Positions 39,017 to 46,939 of a stretch of 64,000 nucleotides of DNA are shown here, in pieces. The DNA is taken from contig NZ_FNDY01000003.1 in assembly GCF_900099895.1 (NCBI RefSeq), forward strand, positions 239,993 through 303,992, read 5' to 3'. The notes beneath the pieces are model-generated. The model was not told the DNA's origin. It searched no databases and saw only the letters and a list, made by a program, of their open reading frames with translations. This DNA is from Paenibacillus naphthalenovorans. GTDB lineage: Bacteria; Bacillota; Bacilli; Paenibacillales; NBRC-103111. How positions within the stretch are numbered: the stretch's first letter is position 1; each line of letters opens with the position of its first letter. A program made the position numbers and the translations under genes.

Positions 39017-39792
39017 AGGGCGGCTCCTTTGCAGGCATTGACGGCTGCCCGGCGGGCTGGCTGACGGTGGAGCTTACGATTGACGGAAGCTGGACGGCGG
39101 GGGTGTTCGAGGACCTGGAAAGCCTATGGGCGGCGTATCGGCAGGCAGCGTTGTTGTTGATCGATATGCCGATCGGTCTGGCCGACGGCAGCGAGCCGCG
39201 ACGCTGCGATGTGCTGGCGCGGCAGCTGCTGAAGCCCGGACGGGCGTCCAGCATATTCCCTGCGCCCGTCCGCGAGGTGCTGAGTGCCACGGATTATGCG
39301 CAGGCGAATGCGCTCCAGCGCAGGCTCAGCGGTCGGGGATTATCGCGCCAAACCTGGGCGCTTGTCCCGAAGATTCGCATGCTGGACCGGCTGCTCCGGC
39401 AGGATGAAGCGGCCCGCTTAACGTTTCGCGAGTCGCATCCGGAGCTTTGCCTCGCACAGCTTTTCGGCGGCCCGATGCGCAGCGGGAAGAAGAGCCAGGC
39501 GGGCTTTGACGAGCGTATGGCGCATCTGCGGGGCGTGTATGCACAAGCCGACGAGGTTGTCGAAGAGCTGATGCTGCGGTATCCGCGCAAAGCGGTGGCG
39601 CGGGACGATATCGTCGATGCGCTTGTGCTCGCGGTAACGGCATGGTTGAGTGAAGGCAGACCGAGGCAACTGCCCGAGGGCGGAGATGGGGACCGCTTGG
39701 GAATACAACGGATCATAGCTTATTACTGTTTTCTTAAAGAGGAAAGGTTGGAAAAGCACAATGCCGAATCGTTGGGCAAGCTTGATGGTTGA
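39013..39792 (+). CDS. DUF429 protein
   Basis: A 259-residue protein of the DUF429 family (RNase H-like fold predicted). It begins FAGIDGCPAGWLTVEL, continues LLIDMPIGLADG and ARQLLKPGRASSIFPAPVREVL, and shows FRESHPELCLAQL and RDDIVDALVLAVTAW. The Asp residues of GIDGC, IDMPIG and DDIVDA look like a conserved acidic site. No function is established. It overlaps the small frame upstream by ATGA and the PAS-HTH gene downstream by 32 bases. Confidence 0.85.
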   Translation: MKGGSFAGIDGCPAGWLTVELTIDGSWTAGVFEDLESLWAAYRQAALLLIDMPIGLADGSEPRRCDVLARQLLKPGRASSIFPAPVREVLSATDYAQANALQRRLSGRGLSRQTWALVPKIRMLDRLLRQDEAARLTFRESHPELCLAQLFGGPMRSGKKSQAGFDERMAHLRGVYAQADEVVEELMLRYPRKAVARDDIVDALVLAVTAWLSEGRPRQLPEGGDGDRLGIQRIIAYYCFLKEERLEKHNAESLGKLDG

Positions 39793-40663
39793 AAAGGCTG
39801 CGGTTGGCATCTGTCTTTGCAAATGGGATGGCCGTCAATTCATGGTCGAAGAGGCGAATCCGGCTTTTTTCCAGATCATCGGCTATACAAAAGAAGAGCT
39901 GGGGCAGGCATCCTTCTTATCTTTTCTATCGGCTGAATACAGGGATTGGGTATTGAAGCGCCCGGAGTTTTTTGAGTATGATGAGGTTCTGTTTTCGGAA
40001 GAGAGATGGACCGTAAAACACGGGCATCAAGTGGATGTGGAGCTATCTTTACGCGAAACGGTTATGGATGGGGTCTATTACTATATTATGGTTGTCAGAG
40101 ACGTCAGCGACAAAAAATGGATTTTACGGCAGGGTACGGGGTATGAGGTAAGCGGAACGCTGACGACGAAATTCCGCTTTACCGATTGCTCGCTCCACGG
40201 CCCCTTGCTGGATCTGCAGAGAAAAGATTTGTTAGCGCAGCCGTTTCTTTCTTTTGTCGGATCCAAACATTTGCTTCAGGTAAGGCACTCGCTCCGCCAG
40301 GCCTTATTGTCCGCATCCGGCTTCAGTATGGCGCTGGAGTGGGTACATAACCATCGACAGGCAGATATGGAATTTCGCTTTCAACCTCTGTTAAACGGCA
40401 GGCAGGAAGTCACCCGAATTGCCTTTGTCGGCAAATGCCTGGCAAACGGGCAAACACGGGAACCGTCGGGAATAGCTGTTACGCTGCGCATGCTGATGGC
40501 GGAACGCCGTATGACGGCAACCAGGCTTTCTGAGCTGACCGGACTGTCCGTGGGCACGATCTCCAAAATGAGAAACGGAAAAATTACAAACCCGCATAAA
40601 TATACCATACAATGTATTGCGGATGCACTGGGTGTTCCGATTACCGAGCTTTGGCGCGATTAG
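39761..40663 (+). CDS. PAS-domain protein with C-terminal XRE-type helix-turn-helix
   Basis: A 300-residue predicted cytoplasmic regulator. The N-terminal PAS domain (about 8-120) includes FMVEEANPAFFQIIGYTKEELGQ and YYYIMVVRDVSDKK. A second, weaker PAS-like part covers about 125-225. The C-terminal HTH (about 235-300) reads MLMAERRMTATRLSELTGLSVGTISKMRNGKI. Having the HTH last is the reverse of most XRE repressors. It overlaps DUF429, so the two are coupled. Signal and targets are unknown; the c-di-GMP riboswitch transcript starts directly downstream. Confidence 0.82.
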   Translation: MPNRWASLMVEKAAVGICLCKWDGRQFMVEEANPAFFQIIGYTKEELGQASFLSFLSAEYRDWVLKRPEFFEYDEVLFSEERWTVKHGHQVDVELSLRETVMDGVYYYIMVVRDVSDKKWILRQGTGYEVSGTLTTKFRFTDCSLHGPLLDLQRKDLLAQPFLSFVGSKHLLQVRHSLRQALLSASGFSMALEWVHNHRQADMEFRFQPLLNGRQEVTRIAFVGKCLANGQTREPSGIAVTLRMLMAERRMTATRLSELTGLSVGTISKMRNGKITNPHKYTIQCIADALGVPITELWRD

Positions 40664-40791
40664 ATCTGTAACAATATGTAAAAACGGGCGTAAATAATGC
40701 AATGTTTTAACCTTTTTGTCGAATCTTAGCGAAAAATGACACATAAAATACTTTCTACAAGCATGGATTAGTCCTTTTGTCTTATATCGTG

Positions 40792-40821
40792 TTGTCGTTT
40801 GCCGATCTGCTTGATTATAAT
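40792..40821 (+). promoter_or_regulatory. Promoter candidate for the c-di-GMP riboswitch transcript
   Basis: TTGTCG at 40792-40797, an 18-base spacer and TATAAT at 40816-40821, ending just before the riboswitch aptamer. Confidence 0.55.
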
Positions 40822-40845
40822 TTAATTATAAAACGGAATATTTCA

Positions 40846-40935
40846 TTACGATAATGGCAAACTTGTCGAAAGGCAAGGACGCAAAGCAATGGGCCTAAAG
40901 TATTTCATGCTATGGCAGCCATGCCGCCGATAATG
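40846..40935 (+). promoter_or_regulatory. c-di-GMP-I (GEMM) riboswitch
   Basis: The aptamer landmarks are visible in order: the CTTGTC-GAAA-GGCAAG hairpin with a GAAA tetraloop (about 40862-40877), the conserved GGACGCAAAGC at 40877-40887, GGGCCTAAAG, and the matching tetraloop receptor pair CCTAAAG..TATGG, then the closing strand GCCATGCCGCC. A terminator follows at 40953-40988, so c-di-GMP binding probably switches transcription of the FapA-like and HD-GYP genes. The direction of the switch (on or off) is not decided by eye. Confidence 0.9.
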
Positions 40936-40952
40936 GAAGGAACGTATTTTTC

Positions 40953-40988
40953 ATGCACCTTTCCCCGGCTGGAGAAGGTGCATTTTTT
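40953..40988 (+). terminator. Riboswitch expression-platform terminator
   Basis: ATGCACCTT/AAGGTGCAT (40953-40961 and 40975-40983) is followed by six T, between the c-di-GMP aptamer and the fapA-like start. Confidence 0.85.
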
Positions 40989-41031
40989 CTAAGCTGCAAA
41001 ACGCTTGATTCAGAGGAAGGAGGTAGTCCGG

Positions 41032-42942
41032 ATGTCCGACTCTATTACGGAAATGGAATTGGTCAAAATGATAAAATCGTTGGCGTTGGATTCAGCGCCG
41101 AATGGTGCCGGTTTGTCGGATTATTCCAAAGAGGAAGCTCTCGGCGGGCATAAAGAAAATACGAACCGAGGCTGGTTTAGTGTAAGCGGAAATGAAATTT
41201 TTGTACATACGTCGGATGACGAGATGTCGCCCCTTACCATTGAGGCTATACCCCCGGTCAAGCTGACTGTAAATGGAGAAGCGGTCTCCGGTACGGTAAC
41301 CGTAACATCCAAGGACAAGCTGGAGTGGTCCGTAGAGGAATCTCCATTGTTTGAAATTCAGGTATCCGAGGATCGTATGCAAGCCTACCTGCTTGTGCAT
41401 TCACCCGTCAGGTATGTATGGAAGCTCAGCGAGTGCGAGCCTGCTGCCCATTTGGTTCTCAGAGCGGAAGAAGACCAATCGATTATTCTTAACAAACTGG
41501 AGTTTAACGATATTATTCTTGAGCTGGATCGTTTGTCGATCACGAAAAACCGGAACATCGGGGCAGTGTTTGAGGAAGTGCTTAATCCGACATTCGAGCC
41601 GATTTTGATCGCGCGGGGAAAGCCTCCGGTTCCCGGAAAGGATGCGGAGCTGCAGCTCTTTTTCACAGAGCAGGTGGAAAATCAGTATGTGGAAATCGGG
41701 GGCGTGGTCGATTACAGAAATCATTTAAATATTCCTTCGGTCACTCCGGGAGATGTGATCGCCCGAAAAATTCCGCCGGAAGAAGGGACCGTCGGCTACG
41801 ACGTATATGGCAATTTCATTCGGCCAAAAGAACCGAAGGATATTGTTATTGTAGCCAAAGACGGGGTGCAAATCCGGGAGGACGGCTTCGTTATCGCTCT
41901 TAGAGAAGGAAGACCGCGCATCACCGGCAACCAAACGAAGTTTTTTGATATTACGAAGGCTTATATCGTACCCGGCGATGTCAATATTGAAACGGGACAT
42001 ATTGTTTTTTCCGGCGACATTATCATTTATGGAAACGTGATGGAAAGCATGATCGTCGAGTCGCTTGGCAATGTGTATATCTCAGGCAGTGTCTACAACG
42101 CTACCGTCACGGCAACCGGCAGCATTTACATTCAAGGCAATGCGATCAAAAGCAATCTGTACTCCGGTTATTTCGGGGTGTTGTATAACCGGCTTTACAA
42201 CAATTCCAAATTGTTAATGTCCCAATTCGAACAGCTGCTTGAAGCAGCGAAGCTTCTTTTCGAGATGGTGGAAAAGAAGGGGCAGAAGCCCCATTACGGA
42301 CAAATTATTTTACTGCTCGTGGAAAACAAGTTTAAAGATATTTATAAACTGGCCAAAGAAGCGTTATCGGTAATTATCAATATCCGGTCCCGAGACAAGA
42401 CGGCTTGGCTGAATCTTAAAGACATGCTGGAACGGTTCCTTCAGCTCTCCCGGATGCCGCAATTGATTTCTCACGGAACGATTCTCGGCATTTTGAATTC
42501 TCTCAGGGAGACGGTCCAGCATGTCGGCAGCATGCAAGAAGCCAAAGTACGGATCGATATCGGGCAGTGCCATTTATCCACGCTCAAATCCAACGGCGAC
42601 ATTTTGATCCGAAAAGAAGGGGTGCTGCAAAGCGACCTGTACTCAGCGGCCAATATTGTATTTTATGACAAAGATGCCGTATGCCGAGGCTCCCGTTTGG
42701 AGGCGGACGGCATGATTTCCGCCATGATGGTCGGCGGTCAGACGGGGGCTCCGTCTGTTTTGAGGTCCAAGACGAAAATTATTCTGAAGAGCATGAGCTC
42801 CGGCAGGGTATGCATCGAAAATTACTGCATCGAAATTCTGGATCACATCGAGAATCAGACGATCGATATGGAATGGGTAAAAAGCCGCGTATATTCCGCC
42901 AGAGGCATTCAAAATCAACAGACCAACGGTAAATTGGCGTGA
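41032..42942 (+). CDS. FapA family (DUF342) polymer-scaffold protein
   Basis: A predicted 636-residue cytoplasmic protein. After an N-terminal region, the DUF342 core reads LILNPTFEPILIARGKPPVPGKDAEL-like sequence, GDVIARKIPPEEGTVGYDVYGN, and a beta-helical stretch of repeated IV.SGDI.IYGNV..S and GNVYISGSV elements (about 325-400). Then comes a helical insertion (about 400-510) and a return to the helix (GDILIRKEGVLQS..). FapA in Vibrio affects flagellar assembly; the role here is unproven. AGGAAGGAGGT gives a strong start. It is controlled by the c-di-GMP riboswitch and overlaps the HD-GYP gene. Confidence 0.87.
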   Translation: MSDSITEMELVKMIKSLALDSAPNGAGLSDYSKEEALGGHKENTNRGWFSVSGNEIFVHTSDDEMSPLTIEAIPPVKLTVNGEAVSGTVTVTSKDKLEWSVEESPLFEIQVSEDRMQAYLLVHSPVRYVWKLSECEPAAHLVLRAEEDQSIILNKLEFNDIILELDRLSITKNRNIGAVFEEVLNPTFEPILIARGKPPVPGKDAELQLFFTEQVENQYVEIGGVVDYRNHLNIPSVTPGDVIARKIPPEEGTVGYDVYGNFIRPKEPKDIVIVAKDGVQIREDGFVIALREGRPRITGNQTKFFDITKAYIVPGDVNIETGHIVFSGDIIIYGNVMESMIVESLGNVYISGSVYNATVTATGSIYIQGNAIKSNLYSGYFGVLYNRLYNNSKLLMSQFEQLLEAAKLLFEMVEKKGQKPHYGQIILLLVENKFKDIYKLAKEALSVIINIRSRDKTAWLNLKDMLERFLQLSRMPQLISHGTILGILNSLRETVQHVGSMQEAKVRIDIGQCHLSTLKSNGDILIRKEGVLQSDLYSAANIVFYDKDAVCRGSRLEADGMISAMMVGGQTGAPSVLRSKTKIILKSMSSGRVCIENYCIEILDHIENQTIDMEWVKSRVYSARGIQNQQTNGKLA

Positions 42943-43991
42943 TGACGGACGATAAAGGTTTACACCCGTTGATAGAAAAATCGCATCTGCTGGGCAAGAG
43001 GTTGAATAAAAATATATATAATCGAAATGGACTATTAATTCTGCCAGCTTCCTCCATTCTTACAACGGAAAGCCTTAAATCGCTTCAAGAGCACGGTCTT
43101 AAACTTGACAGTACGGATGTGATTCTCCCGGAATTTGAGCCTGAGCAGCTTGTACGGCTTGCTATCCGTGAGATGAAGGAGATGTTTGCGGATATCCGCG
43201 CCGCCGGAAGGGTTCCTGTCGACAAGGTATGCCGTACGGTTCTGCCGGCCATCATGCGTATTTCGGGCCGTTCGGATACGTACCGCATTTTGTTGACGCT
43301 GGAGAAGCAGGATGAAGATACGTACAAGCACAGTGTCGGAGTCGGCGTGATGGCGGGATTGCTGGCCAAATGGCTCGGCCTGTCCGTAAATGAACGGGTT
43401 CGAATCACCTTGGCCGGCCTTCTTCACGATGTGGGCAAGCTGTTCGTTCCGCAATCGATCCTTCAAAAGCCGGGCCAATTGGATGAACAGGAGTTCCGTG
43501 AAGTCAAGCGCCACGCCCGGTACGGTTATGATCTCCTCGTTCGCGAACCGGGGCTGGATCCGGTGATTGCTTTGGCCGCGCTGCAGCACCATGAACGGGA
43601 GGATGGCAGCGGCTACCCTGCGGGGTTACCGGGAAACCGCATTGAAAAGGTTAGCAAAATCGTGGCTGTGGCCGACGTGTTTCATGCAATGTCCTCTAAG
43701 AGGGCATACCGAAATGCTTTGCCTTTATTTGATGTGCTTCAAAGCATCGCCGATCATGCTTATGGTATGCTGGATCCGGGTATTGTCCGCTGCTTTGTCC
43801 GGCATGTGACCGAATGTACGATTGGAAGCCGTGTAGACTTGTCTGATGGAACGCAAGCAACGGTAGTCATGGTTCATGAAGCGGATCCTTGTCGTCCCCT
43901 GGTGTATGGGTCCGGTCAGTTTATCGACCTGAGGAAGCGGCCGGGGTTAAAGATCGGAAGGCTGCGCGACGGGGGAACCGTTTCTGTATAG
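42942..43991 (+). CDS. HD-GYP cyclic-di-GMP phosphodiesterase
   Basis: A predicted 349-residue soluble enzyme that degrades c-di-GMP. The N-terminal region (1-125) is of unknown fold. The HD-GYP domain (about 125-295) has HSVGVGVMAG, the metal pair HDVGK, KRHARYGYDLL, HHEREDGSGYP and VADVFHAMSSKRAYR, all needed for activity. ATG 42942 overlaps the fapA stop (TGATG), so translation is coupled. Because the transcript carries a c-di-GMP aptamer, the enzyme may close a feedback loop on the signal it destroys. Confidence 0.92.
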   Translation: MTDDKGLHPLIEKSHLLGKRLNKNIYNRNGLLILPASSILTTESLKSLQEHGLKLDSTDVILPEFEPEQLVRLAIREMKEMFADIRAAGRVPVDKVCRTVLPAIMRISGRSDTYRILLTLEKQDEDTYKHSVGVGVMAGLLAKWLGLSVNERVRITLAGLLHDVGKLFVPQSILQKPGQLDEQEFREVKRHARYGYDLLVREPGLDPVIALAALQHHEREDGSGYPAGLPGNRIEKVSKIVAVADVFHAMSSKRAYRNALPLFDVLQSIADHAYGMLDPGIVRCFVRHVTECTIGSRVDLSDGTQATVVMVHEADPCRPLVYGSGQFIDLRKRPGLKIGRLRDGGTVSV

Positions 43992-44007
43992 TGGATGATC
44001 ATCGAGG

Positions 44008-44045
44008 GCGCCGGGCGGTTTCTCCGCCGATAAGGGCGCTTTTTC
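44008..44045 (+). terminator. Terminator after the HD-GYP gene
   Basis: The stem GCGCC..GGCGG / CCGCC..GGCGC (44008-44018 and 44024-44039, bulged) ends in TTTTT. Confidence 0.75.
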
Positions 44046-44186
44046 GCGTTTTATGGCTTTCTGCGCCGATCGTCAACAATGAATATTTCCACAGAGCCTC
44101 GTAGAGGCGGCCTGTTGAGGACAACGGAAGGTGAAGGAAAGTCATATCGGGTTAGCCGGAATCATATATTATCCATTACAGGAATA

Positions 44187-44200
44187 TGTAAACGTTTTCG
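44187..44200. promoter_or_regulatory. Candidate CcpA binding site (cre)
   Basis: TGTAAACGTTTTCG matches the cre consensus TGWAANCGNTNWCA at 13 of 14 positions. It lies about 90 bases before the acyl-CoA ligase start, where catabolite repression of fatty-acid use would be expected. Confidence 0.6.
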
Positions 44201-44290
44201 GACGACCCTGGCAAAACATCAGTTGATCCGGAAGCGGTTTGCTTACCAAGCGCAGCTTGACATGACTAGCCCGATGTGGAGGTGGTTTCA

Positions 44291-45979
44291 ATGACCAGCA
44301 AACCTTGGCTCAAGCATTATCCTGCCGAGGTGCCACCGACCTTTGATTATCCGAAGCAGAATTTGGCACATTTCTTGAAGGAATCCGCCCAGACCTATCC
44401 GAAGCATATCGCTTTAGATTTTTTGGGTAAAAAAATATCTTACCGGGAGCTGCTCGATTCAGCCTACCGGTTTGCGAATACGCTGATCCGCCTCGGCGTC
44501 AGAAAGGGCAATCGCGTAGCGATCATGCTGCCCAATTGCCCGCAGACCGTGATCGCTTATTATGGCACACTGCTGATGGGCGGAGTGGTAGTGATGACGA
44601 ATCCGATGTATACACCGCGGGAGCTGGAGTACCAGCTCAAGGATTCGGGGGCGACCGTGATCGTAACTTTGGATTTGCTTTTCGACCGGGTTTACCAGGT
44701 AAAGGAGAAGGCGGAAATCCGGCAGATCATCGTCACGTCTATCAAGGACTATTTGCCGATACCGCAAAATTGGCTGTATCCCCTATTTGCCAAACTGAAG
44801 AAGATGAAACGGGATGTTATTTATGGGGAAGGCGTATATTCGTTCGTCAAGCTGCTGCGCCGGGCATCCCCGGAGCCGTGCGGCGTCAAGCTGGATGCGG
44901 AGAATGATCTCGCACTGATTCAGTACACGGGCGGGACGACAGGGCGGGCCAAAGGCGTGATGCTTACGCATTATAATCTGGTCGCCAATACGATTCAAAA
45001 CCGGCTCTGGTCTTACCGTTCAAAGCAGGCAGGCGAGGTTTATTTATCTGCATTGCCTTTTTTCCATGTTTTCGGCTTAACGGTGCTGTTGAACAAATCG
45101 GTCTATTTGGCTGGAACGATGGCTCTGCTGCCGCGATTTGAGATCGCCCTGCTGGTCGAGACCGTACGACGGGTGAAGCCGACGATCTTCCCGGGCGCCC
45201 CGACGATGTATGCGGGTTTGATCCGTCATGCGCTAACCGGCAGTACATTGTCTTCTCTGGAGGTGTGTGTCAGCGGCGCGGCTCCTCTTCCGGCGGAGAT
45301 TCAGCAGAAGTTTGAAGCCATGACGGGCGCCAGACTGGTCGAAGGCTATGGCTTAACAGAGGCGTCGCCGGTCACTCATGCGAACAATATATGGGAGAAA
45401 CGTAAAATCGGATCGATCGGCATTCCGTTACCCGACACGGAGGCCCGGATCGTCGATCCCGATCACGATACGGAGTTGCCGGCGGGGGAAATCGGCGAGC
45501 TGATTGTTCGCGGCCCTCAGGTTATGAAAGGCTACTGGAATCGTCCGGAGGATACGGCAGCCGCTTTGCGGGATGGCTGGCTGTACACCGGGGACATGGC
45601 GAAGATGGATGAGGATGGTTTTTTTACCATTTTGGACCGAAAGAAAGATTTGATCATTGCCGGCGGCTACAACGTTTATCCACGGGAAGTCGAGGAAGTG
45701 CTTTATGAACATCCTGAGGTTGAGGAGGCTGTGGTGGCAGGAGTGAGCGACCCTTATCGCGGGGAGACGGTAAAAGCCTATTTGGTGATGAAAAAAAACA
45801 GTGAGGCAGGTGCGGAAGAATTGAACCTCTGGTGCCGGCAAAGACTCGCAGCATATAAGGTACCGCATGTTTATGAATTCCGCGAAACGCTGCCCAAGTC
45901 TCTAGTGGGCAAGGTGCTGCGCAGGAAGCTTGAGGAAGAAGAAGCGGAGAAGACGGATGACGATACGGTGGAAAGCTGA
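44291..45979 (+). CDS. Long-chain fatty-acid-CoA ligase (LcfA/FadD-like)
   Basis: An ANL-family enzyme that activates fatty acids through an acyl-AMP. Its 562 residues show the P-loop YTGGTTGRAKGVMLTH (about 219-234), the acyl-AMP motif EGYGLTEASPVTH, the DGWLYTGDMAKMDEDGF hinge region and C-terminal Lys in PKSLVGKVLRRKL. ATG 44291 follows GGAGGTGG. A cre-like site stands upstream, consistent with use of fatty acids when sugars are absent. An SCP2 gene follows 183 bases later. Confidence 0.92.
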   Translation: MTSKPWLKHYPAEVPPTFDYPKQNLAHFLKESAQTYPKHIALDFLGKKISYRELLDSAYRFANTLIRLGVRKGNRVAIMLPNCPQTVIAYYGTLLMGGVVVMTNPMYTPRELEYQLKDSGATVIVTLDLLFDRVYQVKEKAEIRQIIVTSIKDYLPIPQNWLYPLFAKLKKMKRDVIYGEGVYSFVKLLRRASPEPCGVKLDAENDLALIQYTGGTTGRAKGVMLTHYNLVANTIQNRLWSYRSKQAGEVYLSALPFFHVFGLTVLLNKSVYLAGTMALLPRFEIALLVETVRRVKPTIFPGAPTMYAGLIRHALTGSTLSSLEVCVSGAAPLPAEIQQKFEAMTGARLVEGYGLTEASPVTHANNIWEKRKIGSIGIPLPDTEARIVDPDHDTELPAGEIGELIVRGPQVMKGYWNRPEDTAAALRDGWLYTGDMAKMDEDGFFTILDRKKDLIIAGGYNVYPREVEEVLYEHPEVEEAVVAGVSDPYRGETVKAYLVMKKNSEAGAEELNLWCRQRLAAYKVPHVYEFRETLPKSLVGKVLRRKLEEEEAEKTDDDTVES

Positions 45980-46162
45980 TCTGAAACGATTTCGATGGGG
46001 AACAACGAGCAAGCTTGCCGGCGGAAAAGGCTTGACCGGAGGCGGCACCGGACATGTTCTGAAATGCCCGGCGGTGTCTTGGAAGAGAGCCAGCCGGAAC
46101 GGGTGACGGTACGTTTCATTTGGTGTTCCGCCACTTGAATCCATTGATCTTCGAGGTGAGCT

Positions 46163-46486
46163 ATGGCCATTCGGGATGAGCTTCAGCGACTTGTGGATCG
46201 AATGAACGGCAGCCCCGAGGCGATCCGGTCGCTGAATGCGGTATATCAATTTCATCTGGCAGATGACAATGTGCTGCAGGTACGCTTTCATGGAGGACAG
46301 GTGAGCCTCAAGGAGGGGGCGCCGGATCCTGCGGATTGCAAGCTGACGATGACGGAGGCGACGCTCCGCAAGCTGATGAACCGTCAACTGAACGCGGCAG
46401 CCGCGTATATGTCGGGGGATCTAAAGGTGGAAGGAAAAATGACGGTCGCCTTCCGGCTGCAAGAGGTATTGAAGGCTTATTCATAA
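46163..46486 (+). CDS. SCP2 sterol-binding domain protein
   Basis: A 107-residue single-domain SCP2 fold protein. It shows LNAVYQFHLADDNVLQVRFHGGQVSLKEG.PDPADCKLTMTEATLRKLMNRQLNAAAAYMSGDLKVEGKM, the usual lipid-binding signature. Such proteins bind acyl chains or acyl-CoA. Its place after the acyl-CoA ligase suggests a shared lipid pathway. GAGGTGAG precedes the ATG and a terminator follows. Confidence 0.88.
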   Translation: MAIRDELQRLVDRMNGSPEAIRSLNAVYQFHLADDNVLQVRFHGGQVSLKEGAPDPADCKLTMTEATLRKLMNRQLNAAAAYMSGDLKVEGKMTVAFRLQEVLKAYS

Positions 46487-46512
46487 ATTTCAGGGTAGTT
46501 CTGACTTCAATG

Positions 46513-46558
46513 AGGGTGCTCCGACAGGTCGAATCCGGCCTGAGGGACACCCTGTTTT
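46513..46558 (+). terminator. Terminator after the SCP2 gene
   Basis: AGGGTG/CACCCT outer stem (46513-46518 and 46548-46553) with inner CC/GG pairing, then GTTTT. Confidence 0.65.
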
Positions 46559-46560
46559 GA

Positions 46561-46769
46561 TATGGAGACATAGATCCGGAGCCAATTCAATACAGCTGAT
46601 CAAAAATGGGGAAAAAATGCGGCTGGCCGAAAAGAACGGAGTATAGGGACCGGGTAAATCCGATTCCTAAAGGCTGTCGGTAGAGCATCATTTGCGGTAT
46701 GTTGAGCAGCGGTTCATGATCTGGAAGCCGACAGAAGCAAGGCCGATTGCTGCCGCCCATAAATTGCAG
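46561..46769. other. Intergenic region before the iron cluster, nothing assigned
   Basis: About 210 bases between the SCP2 terminator and the Fur-regulated promoter. No gene, RNA or repeat was recognised. Confidence 0.5.
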
Positions 46770-46798
46770 TTGTCAACCCGAAGTCATATTGCTATAAT
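46770..46798 (+). promoter_or_regulatory. Consensus sigma-A promoter of the Btr-like gene
   Basis: TTGTCA at 46770-46775, exactly 17 bases, TATAAT at 46793-46798. The Fur box starts directly after the -10, so the two together look like a tightly iron-repressed promoter. Confidence 0.8.
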
Positions 46799-46833
46799 TC
46801 ATAATTGATAATGATAACCATTATCAATTATGA
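46799..46833. promoter_or_regulatory. Fur box in a 15-bp perfect inverted repeat
   Basis: Arms 46799-46813 and 46819-46833 are exact reverse complements around ATAAC. The core TTGATAATGATAACCATTATCAA closely matches the GATAATGATAATCATTATC Fur consensus. It covers the expected transcription start. Confidence 0.92.
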
Positions 46834-46939
46834 AATGATCGAATCCGTACATTCATAAGCGGACAAAGCGTACCAAGTGAACAAGGCGGACAAACCTATT
46901 TGTCAGCATGATTCGGTTAAAAGGAGAAGGTGAAGGCCG

